Of a DNA stretch of 64,000 nt, positions 57,303-64,000 are shown in pieces (positions within the stretch are counted from its first letter, which is position 1; each line of letters begins with the position of its first letter). The translations under genes and the position numbers were made by a program. Origin of the DNA: Cupriavidus lacunae (GTDB taxonomy: Bacteria; Pseudomonadota; Gammaproteobacteria; Burkholderiales; Burkholderiaceae); contig NZ_QKWJ01000003.1 of assembly GCF_003353055.1 (NCBI RefSeq), positions 186,001-250,000 on the forward strand. The letters are read 5' to 3'. The notes beneath the pieces are model-generated. The model searched no databases. It saw nothing but the letters and a program-made list of their open reading frames with translations, and was not told where the DNA came from.

Positions 57303-58910
57303 TTAACGGACTTGCGGCGGCACTTCAAAGGTGTGGAACGGCGCCGGCGACGGCACGGTCCACTCCAGGCCCTCGGCGCCATCCCAGGGCTTGTCCGCGG
57401 CCTTCTCGCCACCGCGGTACGACGGCAGCACCACGAAGAAGAAGAAATACACCTGCATCAGGCCGAAGCCCAGCGCGCCGATCGACGCGATCGCGTTGAA
57501 GTCCGCGAACTGGGTCGGGTAGTCGGCATAGCGGCGCGGCATGCCGGCCAGGCCCAGGAAGTGCATCGGGAAGAAGGTCACGTTGAAGAAGATCAGCGAA
57601 CCCCAGAAGTGGATCTGGCCGCGGGTCTCGTTGTACATGAAACCGCTCCACTTCGGACCCCAGTAGTAGAAGCCCGCGAACAGCGCGAACAGCGAGCCGG
57701 CCACCAGCACATAGTGGAAGTGCGCCACGATGAAGTAGGTGTCCTGCAGCTGGATGTCGATCGGGGCCACGGCCGGCATCAGGCCGGTGAAGCCGCCGAT
57801 GGTGAACACGAAGATAAAGCCGATCGCGAACAGCATCGGGGTCTCGAAGGTCATCGAGCCGCGCCACATGGTGGCGATCCAGTTGAAGATCTTCACGGCG
57901 GTGGGCACCGCGATCAGCATGGTCGCGTACATGAAGAACAACTGGCCGGTCACCGGCATGCCGGTCGTGAACATGTGGTGGGCCCACACGATGAACGACA
58001 GGATGGCGATCGAGGCGGTGGCGTACACCATCGAGCTGTAGCCGAACAGGCGCTTGCGCGCGAACGCCGGCACCACGTGCGAGACGATCCCGAACGCCGG
58101 CAGGATCATGATGTAGACCTCGGGGTGGCCGAAGAACCAGAAGATATGCTGGTACATCACCGGGTCGCCGCCGCCGGCGGCGGAGAAGAAGCTCGTGCCG
58201 AAGTGGCGGTCGGTCAGCACCATGGTGATGGCGCCGGCCAGCACGGGCATCACGGCGATCAGCAGGTAGGCGGTGATCAGCCAGGTCCAGCAGAACATCG
58301 GCATCTTCATCAGCGTCATGCCCGGGGCACGCATGTTGAGGATGGTCACGATGATGTTGATCGAGCCCATGATCGACGACGCGCCCATGATGTGCATGGC
58401 GAAAATGGCCATGTCCATGCCCGGGCCCATCTGCACCGACAGCGGCGCGTACAGAGTCCAGCCGGCGGCGGTGGCGCCGCCCGGGGCGAAGAACGAACCG
58501 GCCAGCAGCAGCGCGGCCGGCGGCATCAGCCAGAAGCTGAAGTTGTTCATGCGCGCGAACGCCATGTCGGATGCGCCGATCTGCAGCGGGATCATCCAGT
58601 TCGCGAAGCCGACAAAGGCCGGCATGATCGCGCCGAACACCATCACCAGGCCGTGCATGGTGGTGAACTGGTTGAACAGTTCGGGGCGGAAGAACTGCAG
58701 GCCCGGCTCGAACAGCTCCAGGCGGATCAGCAGCGCCAGCACGCCGCCCGACAGCAGCATGGTGAACGAGAACAGCAGGTACAGCGTACCGATGTCCTTG
58801 TGGTTGGTGGCAAACAGCCAGCGGCGCCAGCCATGCGGATGATCGTGGGCGTGATCATCATGCGCGTGGTCGTGCGGATGGGCGATCGCGTCCGGGGTAG
58901 CAGTACTCAT
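57303..58910 (-). CDS. ctaD: Cytochrome c oxidase subunit I
   Basis: Catalytic subunit that holds heme a, heme a3 and CuB. It has 535 residues and twelve helices. Ligands are visible in TMHGLVMVFG (heme a His), WFFGHPEVYIMILP (CuB His cross-linked to Tyr) and VWAHHMFTTGM (HH CuB ligands), with HFHYVL at the heme pocket. The N-terminal ~20 residues are His/Asp-rich (HPHDHAHDDHAHDHPHGW), which might bind metal. ctaC lies upstream by 38 bp. Confidence 0.98.
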   Translation of the reverse strand: MSTATPDAIAHPHDHAHDDHAHDHPHGWRRWLFATNHKDIGTLYLLFSFTMLLSGGVLALLIRLELFEPGLQFFRPELFNQFTTMHGLVMVFGAIMPAFVGFANWMIPLQIGASDMAFARMNNFSFWLMPPAALLLAGSFFAPGGATAAGWTLYAPLSVQMGPGMDMAIFAMHIMGASSIMGSINIIVTILNMRAPGMTLMKMPMFCWTWLITAYLLIAVMPVLAGAITMVLTDRHFGTSFFSAAGGGDPVMYQHIFWFFGHPEVYIMILPAFGIVSHVVPAFARKRLFGYSSMVYATASIAILSFIVWAHHMFTTGMPVTGQLFFMYATMLIAVPTAVKIFNWIATMWRGSMTFETPMLFAIGFIFVFTIGGFTGLMPAVAPIDIQLQDTYFIVAHFHYVLVAGSLFALFAGFYYWGPKWSGFMYNETRGQIHFWGSLIFFNVTFFPMHFLGLAGMPRRYADYPTQFADFNAIASIGALGFGLMQVYFFFFVVLPSYRGGEKAADKPWDGAEGLEWTVPSPAPFHTFEVPPQVR

Positions 58911-58948
58911 CGCAAATGCTCCTCTAATCCTGTTCTTTCTTCAGCGAG

Positions 58949-60214
58949 TCAGCCTGCGGCGCGGTTGCCCGCGAGGCTGGCCTGCTTGTCCGCTGCCTGA
59001 TCGGCGGGCTTGGCTTGCGCCTTCGGTGCGGCATCGCCGCCGGCGCCGCTGCCTTCCGGGAACTTGCCTGCGCGTGCGCCGACAAAATCGCTCGGCTGGA
59101 TCACTTCGCCGGTCTTGTTGCTCCAGGCATTGCGGGTGTAAGTCATGACTGCCGCGAGTTCCGTGTCGGACAGCTGCTTCCAGATCGGCATGGCGTTCTT
59201 GCCTTCCAGCAGGATGTGCATCTGGCCGGCCTTCGGGCCGTTCACGATCTTGGAGCCGTCCAGCGCCGGGAACGCGCCGCCGCCCTTGCCGTTGGGCTGG
59301 TGGCAGACCGCGCAGTTGGCGGCGTAGACCTTCTCGCCGCGGACCTTCATTTCGTCCAGGGTCCAGGTCTTGTTGGGATCGTCGGCCTTGGCCGCCAGCT
59401 CCTTCTTCTTGCCGTCGACCCACTTGGTGTAGTCGGCGTCGGAAACCACGCGCACCACGATCGGCATGAAGGCGTGTTCCTTGCCGCACAGCTCGGCGCA
59501 CTGGCCGCGGTACACGCCGATCTTCTCGGCCTTGAACCAGGTGTCGCGCACGAAGCCCGGGATCGCATCCTGCTTGACGCCGAAGGCCGGAATCATCCAG
59601 GCGTGGATCACGTCGTTGGCAGTGGTGACGATGCGGATCTTCTTGTTGACGGGCACCACCAGTTCGTTGTCCACCTCCATCAGGTAGGTGTTCGACTTGG
59701 GCTGCTCGTTGTTGATCTGCTCGCGCGGCGTGGTCAGGGTCGACACGAAGGAAATGCCTTCGCCTTCGCCCTTCAGGTAGTCATAGCCCCACTTCCACTG
59801 GTAGCCGGTGGCCTTGATGGTGAGGTCAGAGTTGGTGGTGTCCTTCATGGCCACCACGGTCTTGGTGGCCGGCAGTGCCATGGCGATCACGATGATGAAC
59901 GGGACGATGGTCCAGATCACTTCGACCGTGATGCTTTCGTGGAAGGCAGCAGGCTTGGCACCCTTGGCCTTGCGGTGCTTGAAGATGGAATAGAACATCA
60001 CGCCGAACACCGCGACGAAGATCACGGTGCACATGATCAGCATCATCCAGTTCAGCCAGTGAATCTGTTCGGCGATCTTGGTGACCGGCTCGGTCAGGTT
60101 GAGCTGGCGCACGGCGGGGCCGCCCGGCATGTCGCTGACCGCGGACGCCGCCTGGCTGGCAAGCAGGGACGCCCCGGCCAGACAAACTGCGGATGCCTTC
60201 TTCCACATTTTCAT
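58949..60214 (-). CDS. ctaC: Cytochrome c oxidase subunit II with fused cytochrome c
   Basis: CuA subunit that receives electrons, 421 residues. A signal peptide ends near ASAV at residue 26, then two membrane helices. The CuA site is GQCAELCGKEHAFMPI. A C-terminal class I cytochrome c domain has CAVCHQ near residue 305 and a Met ligand in NAMPIWKQL. The fusion marks a caa3-type enzyme. A Gly/Ala-rich tail follows. It heads the oxidase gene run. Confidence 0.97.
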   Translation of the reverse strand: MKMWKKASAVCLAGASLLASQAASAVSDMPGGPAVRQLNLTEPVTKIAEQIHWLNWMMLIMCTVIFVAVFGVMFYSIFKHRKAKGAKPAAFHESITVEVIWTIVPFIIVIAMALPATKTVVAMKDTTNSDLTIKATGYQWKWGYDYLKGEGEGISFVSTLTTPREQINNEQPKSNTYLMEVDNELVVPVNKKIRIVTTANDVIHAWMIPAFGVKQDAIPGFVRDTWFKAEKIGVYRGQCAELCGKEHAFMPIVVRVVSDADYTKWVDGKKKELAAKADDPNKTWTLDEMKVRGEKVYAANCAVCHQPNGKGGGAFPALDGSKIVNGPKAGQMHILLEGKNAMPIWKQLSDTELAAVMTYTRNAWSNKTGEVIQPSDFVGARAGKFPEGSGAGGDAAPKAQAKPADQAADKQASLAGNRAAG

Positions 60215-60272
60215 TTGTTATCTACCCAATTTACAGATTCAAATCTGTCCCCGCCGCCGCTCCCGCCGCCTC

Positions 60273-60782
60273 TCAGAGGCAGCGCAAGGCCGCTGCGAGC
60301 TCCTGCGCGAACTTGCGTCGCCGGTACGGGTCCACGTAACACCCCACCTGTACCGCACGCACGCCCGAGCGCAGCGTCACCAGCGCGCGGAACGATTCAC
60401 CCAGTTCGATCCGCACCCAGTACGGATTGAATTCCTGGCGCGTCACCCGTCCGGCGCTGGCTGTCTCCACGACCAGCGTGCCGTCGGTGATGCTGACGCG
60501 CTCATAGTCTGTCGCATGGCGCGCATACACAAGCAGGGCGATCCCCAGCCCGATCAGCTCGATGCTGGCAAACGGCAGCACGAGCCACGACCCTTGCCAC
60601 GCGAAAAACAACGCGATGGCAAGCGAAACCGTGAGGATCGAGAGGTAAAACCAGCCGACCTGGCGTGGACTCAGCGAGCAATTCCGCTTCATCAGCCAGT
60701 CGTGGGGCGAGGAGGGAGGTCCGTCGAGATTTCCGCCGGAGTCACCACCTGCCGTCTGGAATGCGATACCCAAGTCTTGCAT
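60273..60782 (-). CDS. DUF2244 membrane protein
   Basis: A 169-residue protein with two membrane helices (about 57-105, VGWFYLSILTVSLAIALFFAW and LVLPFASIELIGLGIALLVYA). A C-terminal domain follows with RVTRQEFNPYWVRIEL and a basic RRRKFAQEL. The family is found next to oxidase subunit II genes; function unknown. The start at 60782 (MQDLGIAF) is tentative; MKRNCSLS 30 residues downstream is an alternative. ctaC follows after 58 bp. Confidence 0.78.
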   Translation of the reverse strand: MQDLGIAFQTAGGDSGGNLDGPPSSPHDWLMKRNCSLSPRQVGWFYLSILTVSLAIALFFAWQGSWLVLPFASIELIGLGIALLVYARHATDYERVSITDGTLVVETASAGRVTRQEFNPYWVRIELGESFRALVTLRSGVRAVQVGCYVDPYRRRKFAQELAAALRCL

Positions 60783-61033
60783 CGCCAACCACTCTGCATC
60801 GGATGCACACCCGGGACGATGGCGTCCGGACCGCACAGTGCGTGCAAACCAGGACGTTCTTGTGCCAGGGGACCACTGCGACAAACTGGCGCATTATAGG
60901 GCGCTTCCCATACACGGACAAGGGCGCGCCTTGACCGCAAGGCTTGCGCGCCGCTCGATTCTGTGCATTGGCAAGAGCCCGGCCATCGCCCTGCCCGCCG
61001 CGCCGACGCTATGTTTGCGGCAATCCCGCACCG

Positions 61034-61062
61034 GCGCAAGTTAACTCTGTTTTAACTTGCGC
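61034..61062. other. Hairpin over the bioC stop codon
   Basis: GCGCAAGTTAA, loop CTCTGTT, TTAACTTGCGC. The bioC stop (TAA, 61052-61054 on minus) lies in one arm. No T-tract follows on the minus strand, so termination would be weak. The 61-bp stretch to its left and the rest of the gap to 60783 show nothing else. Confidence 0.45.
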
Positions 61063-62005
61063 GACGCGGTCTTGCACGGCCAATCTGGTCCAGCGGCACC
61101 ACCGCGCGGCCCTGGTCGTCGACGGCCTGGCCGCCACGCGGGGCCAGCTTCCATGCGTGGCCGTAGACGATCTCGAAGGTCAGCGGGATCACGCCGTCGG
61201 GGTTGCGCCGCCGCTCCAGCGCCCGGGTCAGCGCCTGGTACCAGCCGCGGCCGCGCAGGCCCTGCGGCAGCGCCCCGGCCGGCCCGCGCAGGCCGCCGAA
61301 GGCCTGCACCTCGCGCAGCAGCGTGGCGGGCGACTCGTAGGTCACGGTCACTGTCTCCATGTCCATCACCGGGGTGGACCAGCCGCTGTGCACCAGCATG
61401 TCGCCGATGTCGTGCATGTCGACAAAGCGCAACGTATGGGGCAGATCGTCGACCTCGGCAAAGGCCGCGCGCAGCTCCTTCAGGGTATCCGGGCCGAACA
61501 GCGAGAACAGCACCAGCCCTTCGTCGCGCGCCACGCGGTGCCACTCCGGGAACACGCGGTGCGGCTCCGGATGCCAGTGCAGCGCCAGGTTGGACCACAG
61601 CAGGTCGAAGCTCGCGGGCGCAAAAGGCAGTGTGGCAAGATCGCCCTGGACCAGGTCGAACAGCGGCCGCTTGCCCAGCATGCGGCCGATCCAGCCAGGC
61701 CGGCGCTGGGGGTCGCGCTGGCCGGCCTCGGCCAGCATCGCGCCGGAGATGTCCAGGCCGGCGATCTGCGCATCCGGAAAACGGGCGCGCAGCCCGGCCA
61801 GGCCCTGGCCGTGGCCGCAGCCGATATCCAGCGCGCGCTGCGGCGCCAGCCGGATCACTTCCATGCGCTCCTGCATGCGGCGGCCGATCTCGCCCAGCAG
61901 GAACTCCAGCTGGCCGAAGCCACGGCTGCGCCGGTCGAAGGCGAGCCGGGTCAGGCGCGCGGGCGGCAGGAAGGCATCGGGAGAATCAGCGGCATGCAGG
62001 GACAC
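61052..62005 (-). CDS. bioC: Malonyl-ACP O-methyltransferase-like SAM methyltransferase
   Basis: Class I SAM methyltransferase of 317 residues, resembling BioC, which caps malonyl-ACP in biotin synthesis. The SAM loop is ALDIGCGHGQGLAGLRARFPDA, with FDLLWSNLALHWHPEPHRVFPEWHRVARDEGLVLFSLFGPDTLKELRAAF typical of BioC. No ATG suits the start; GTG at 62005 gives a sensible N-terminus (SLHAADSPDAFLPP). It is divergent from comF and their 5' ends overlap. No other bio genes are here. Confidence 0.85.
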   Translation of the reverse strand: MSLHAADSPDAFLPPARLTRLAFDRRSRGFGQLEFLLGEIGRRMQERMEVIRLAPQRALDIGCGHGQGLAGLRARFPDAQIAGLDISGAMLAEAGQRDPQRRPGWIGRMLGKRPLFDLVQGDLATLPFAPASFDLLWSNLALHWHPEPHRVFPEWHRVARDEGLVLFSLFGPDTLKELRAAFAEVDDLPHTLRFVDMHDIGDMLVHSGWSTPVMDMETVTVTYESPATLLREVQAFGGLRGPAGALPQGLRGRGWYQALTRALERRRNPDGVIPLTFEIVYGHAWKLAPRGGQAVDDQGRAVVPLDQIGRARPRRAS

Positions 62006-62857
62006 GGGCAGACAGGGCAGCAAGAAAACCAGGAAGCGGCGCGGGGACAGATACGGGATCAGGCCCTGGCGCCGGACGAACGCGGCCGTCGCGCCCGATG
62101 GGCCGCGGCCGGACGGCAAGTATACGCGCGCGCCGCGCTGGCTGCCGGCGCCACCGGCCGTGCGCTGGCCGGCGCCCGCGAACTGCTGCTGCCAAGTGCC
62201 TGCGCACTGTGCGGGGCGGTGCAGCGGCAAGTGGTCTGCGCGGCCTGCGCCGCCGACGTGCTGCGCCCCGTGCGGCGCTGCCCCGCCTGCGCGCTGGCGC
62301 TGGGGCGCCACTTCCACTGCCCGGCCTGCGCCGCATCGCCCCCGGCCTTCGATCACGCCCACACGCTGGGCGACTACGCTTCGCCGCAGGACCAGCTGGT
62401 GCTGGCGCTCAAGTTCGGCCACGCCCTGCCGCTGGCGGGCTGGCTCGCGGCCAGGCTGGCCGCCGGACTACCAGCGGCCTGGGCCCAGGCCCGGCAGGCT
62501 GCGCCGGACCTGCTCGCGCCGATCCCACTGTCGCCTCAACGGCTGGCCGCGCGCGGCTTCAACCAGGCCTGGGAAATCGCGCGGCCGCTGGCGCGCCGCC
62601 TGGGCCTGCGCGCCGACCCCGTGCTGCTGCAGCGCCAGCGCGACACCGGCAGCCAGCGCGCGCTGGACCTGGCCGCCCGGCAGGTGAATCTGCGCGGCGC
62701 CTTCAGGCTGACCCGCGCCGCGCGGCCGGACGGCCTGCACGTGGCGCTGGTCGACGATGTGATGACCTCCGGCGCGACCCTGCACGAGGCCGCCGGCGTG
62801 CTCAAGGCGCATGGCGCGGCAAGGGTCAGCGTGATCGTCGCGCTGCGCACGCCCTAG
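61994..62857 (+). CDS. comF: ComF-family phosphoribosyltransferase-like protein
   Basis: A ComF/GntX-type protein linked to DNA uptake or use in other bacteria. From the only in-frame ATG (61994, with GGGAG 10 bases upstream) it has 287 residues, about 50 more than usual. A zinc-ribbon-like region has CALC, CAAC, CPAC and CPAC. A type I PRT loop VALVDDVMTSGATLHEAAGVL lies near the end. The first ~55 residues lack homology, so the true start is uncertain and may be a non-standard codon. Confidence 0.82.
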   Translation: MQGHGQTGQQENQEAARGQIRDQALAPDERGRRARWAAAGRQVYARAALAAGATGRALAGARELLLPSACALCGAVQRQVVCAACAADVLRPVRRCPACALALGRHFHCPACAASPPAFDHAHTLGDYASPQDQLVLALKFGHALPLAGWLAARLAAGLPAAWAQARQAAPDLLAPIPLSPQRLAARGFNQAWEIARPLARRLGLRADPVLLQRQRDTGSQRALDLAARQVNLRGAFRLTRAARPDGLHVALVDDVMTSGATLHEAAGVLKAHGAARVSVIVALRTP

Positions 62858-62942
62858 CGCTCAGATGACAGGGGATGGTGCGCGCGGTAAGCTGCGCACC
62901 GTTCTGTCGAAGGGCGCAGCGCGCCCGCCATCCCTCCGCATC

Positions 62943-63413
62943 ATGTTCAACGTCGTCCTGGTCGAACCGGAAATCCCGCCCAACACCGGCAATGTGATCC
63001 GCCTGTGCGCGAACACCGGCGCGCAACTGCATCTGGTCAAACCCCTGGGTTTTCCGCTGGAAGACGCGCGCATGCGCCGTGCGGGACTGGATTACCACGA
63101 ATACGCCACCATGCGCGTGCATGAAAGCTGGGACGCCCTGATGACCAGCGAACAGCCCGACCCGACGCGCATGTTCGCGCTGACCACGCGCGGGTCGACG
63201 CCGTTCGGCCAGGTGGCGTTCCGGCCCGGCGACTGGTTCGTGTTCGGGTCCGAGACGCGTGGACTGTCGCCGGAACGGCGCGAGTGGTTCCCGCCCGCGC
63301 AGCGCATCCGGCTGCCGATGCGCCCCGACAACCGCAGCCTGAACCTGTCGAACACAGTCGCCGTGGTGGTGTTCGAGGCGTGGCGCCAGAACGGGTTCGA
63401 AGGCGGCAGCTAA
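62943..63413 (+). CDS. trmL: tRNA (cytidine/uridine-2'-O-)-methyltransferase TrmL
   Basis: SPOUT-class enzyme that methylates the wobble ribose (position 34) of tRNA-Leu. It has 156 residues. Motifs: VLVEPEIPPNTGNVIRLCANTGA, FGSETRGLSPE and IRLPMRPDNRSLNLSNTVAVVVFEAWRQ, which form the trefoil knot. The ATG at 62943 gives the standard MFNVVLVEPEIP start. It is 85 bp after comF and ends 15 bp from a convergent gene. Confidence 0.96.
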   Translation: MFNVVLVEPEIPPNTGNVIRLCANTGAQLHLVKPLGFPLEDARMRRAGLDYHEYATMRVHESWDALMTSEQPDPTRMFALTTRGSTPFGQVAFRPGDWFVFGSETRGLSPERREWFPPAQRIRLPMRPDNRSLNLSNTVAVVVFEAWRQNGFEGGS

Positions 63414-63428
63414 GAACCCATCTCGGGC

Positions 63429-64000
63429 CTACTCCGGCTGCACGCCGGCCGCGCGGATCACCTTGTCCCAGCGCGCCTTCTCGCTCACCATGGTCTGGCG
63501 CAGCGAGGCCGGCGCAGTGCCGGCCGGCACGAAATACTGCGCACGCATCTTGTCGCGCACGTCGGCGCTGCCGATGATCGCCACCAGTTCGCGGTAGAGC
63601 CGGTCGATCACCGCCTGCGGCGTACCCGCCGGCGCCAGCACCGCCTGCCAGGAAATCGCCTCGAAGCCCGGATAGCCGGACTCCGCCACCGTCGGCACCG
63701 TCGGCAGCACGGCGGTGCGCCCCGTGGTGGTCACGGCCAGCATGCGCAGCTTGCCCGCGCTGACCTGCGGCATCGCAATCGCCGGCACCATGAAGCCCGC
63801 CTGCACCTGCCCGCCCACCATCGCCGTGGTGATCTGCGGGAAGCCGGGGTACGGCACGTGCTGCAGGTCGATGCCCGCCGCCGCCTTGAGCTGCTCCATC
63901 GCCAGGTGCGAGGCGCTGCCGTTGCCGGGCGAACCATAGTTCAGTTCCCCCGGCTTCGAGCGTGCCAGCGCGACGAACTCGCGCAGGTTGTGCACCGGCA
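63429..64000 (-). CDS. Bug-family (TctC-like) solute-binding protein, truncated by the window edge
   Basis: C-terminal ~190 residues of a tripartite tricarboxylate-type periplasmic binding protein. Family motifs: ELNYGSPGNGSASHLAMEQLKAAAGIDLQHVPYPG, VQAGF, KLRMLAVTTTGRTAVLPTVPTVAESGYPGFEAISWQAVLAPAGTP. The N-terminal part, including the signal peptide, lies beyond 64000. Ligand unknown. These receptors are very numerous in Cupriavidus and Bordetella and often have no linked transporter. Confidence 0.93.
   Translation of the reverse strand, partial: PVHNLREFVALARSKPGELNYGSPGNGSASHLAMEQLKAAAGIDLQHVPYPGFPQITTAMVGGQVQAGFMVPAIAMPQVSAGKLRMLAVTTTGRTAVLPTVPTVAESGYPGFEAISWQAVLAPAGTPQAVIDRLYRELVAIIGSADVRDKMRAQYFVPAGTAPASLRQTMVSEKARWDKVIRAAGVQPE

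Overview
The window is GC-rich, densely coded chromosomal DNA from a betaproteobacterium of the Burkholderiaceae, most like Cupriavidus/Ralstonia. This rests on recognised proteins and gene order: the lptCAB-rpoN-hpf-ptsN-hprK-rapZ block, ispE-tRNA-Gln-prs-rplY-pth, a caa3/aa3-type cytochrome oxidase cluster beside rpoH, and HprK together with EIIA-Ntr. No sequence search was run, so genus is an inference. Almost all of it is core genome. I see no prophage, CRISPR array, rRNA or complete insertion sequence.

Layout. 1-2.1 kb: end of an arsenic operon (ACR3 efflux pump, arsC, arsH). 2.3-8.1 kb: ssb, an MFS exporter and uvrA, then a small putative adenosine-specific kinase whose stop codon lies in the end of a 165-bp MITE-like inverted-repeat element. 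8.3-14.6 kb: Na/Pi-type transporter, LysE exporter, apt, a DJ-1/PfpI protein, a ribbon-helix-helix protein and a CPA2 K+/H+ antiporter. 14.8-24.4 kb: LPS and nitrogen-PTS block (kdsD, lptC, lptA, lptB, rpoN, hpf, ptsN, hprK, psiF, rapZ, a LON-substrate-binding-domain protein). kdsC is absent from its usual slot. 24.4-28.8 kb: mutY, a dynamin-like GTPase and mutM, all leftward. 29-35.2 kb: TPR protein, lolB, ispE, tRNA-Gln(TTG), prs, rplY, pth. 35.3-42.8 kb: ferredoxin, coaD, rsmD, an M16 peptidase pair (one active-looking, one lacking the zinc motif), ftsY, maiA and an FAH-family hydrolase.

43.0-47.1 kb is the most interesting region. A NasT-like ANTAR protein is followed by a nitrate-type ABC transporter (substrate-binding protein, permease, ATPase). 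The gap between them holds, in order, a canonical sigma-54 promoter, two hairpins with six-base loops carrying A at loop position 1 and G at position 4 (the ANTAR RNA signature), and an intrinsic-type terminator ending just before the transporter's ribosome binding site. This reads as a complete sigma-54 plus antitermination control circuit. rpoN and the nitrogen PTS gene ptsN lie in the same window.

47.2-64 kb: ybiB, a pirin, rpoH preceded by a perfect CIRCE (HrcA) operator, then the cytochrome c oxidase cluster on the minus strand (ctaC, ctaD, a small assembly protein, ctaG, a DUF2970 protein, ctaE, SURF1, an SCO-like protein, ctaA, ctaB, SCO), a DUF2244 protein, bioC and comF (divergent, with overlapping 5' ends), trmL, and a truncated Bug-family solute-binding protein.
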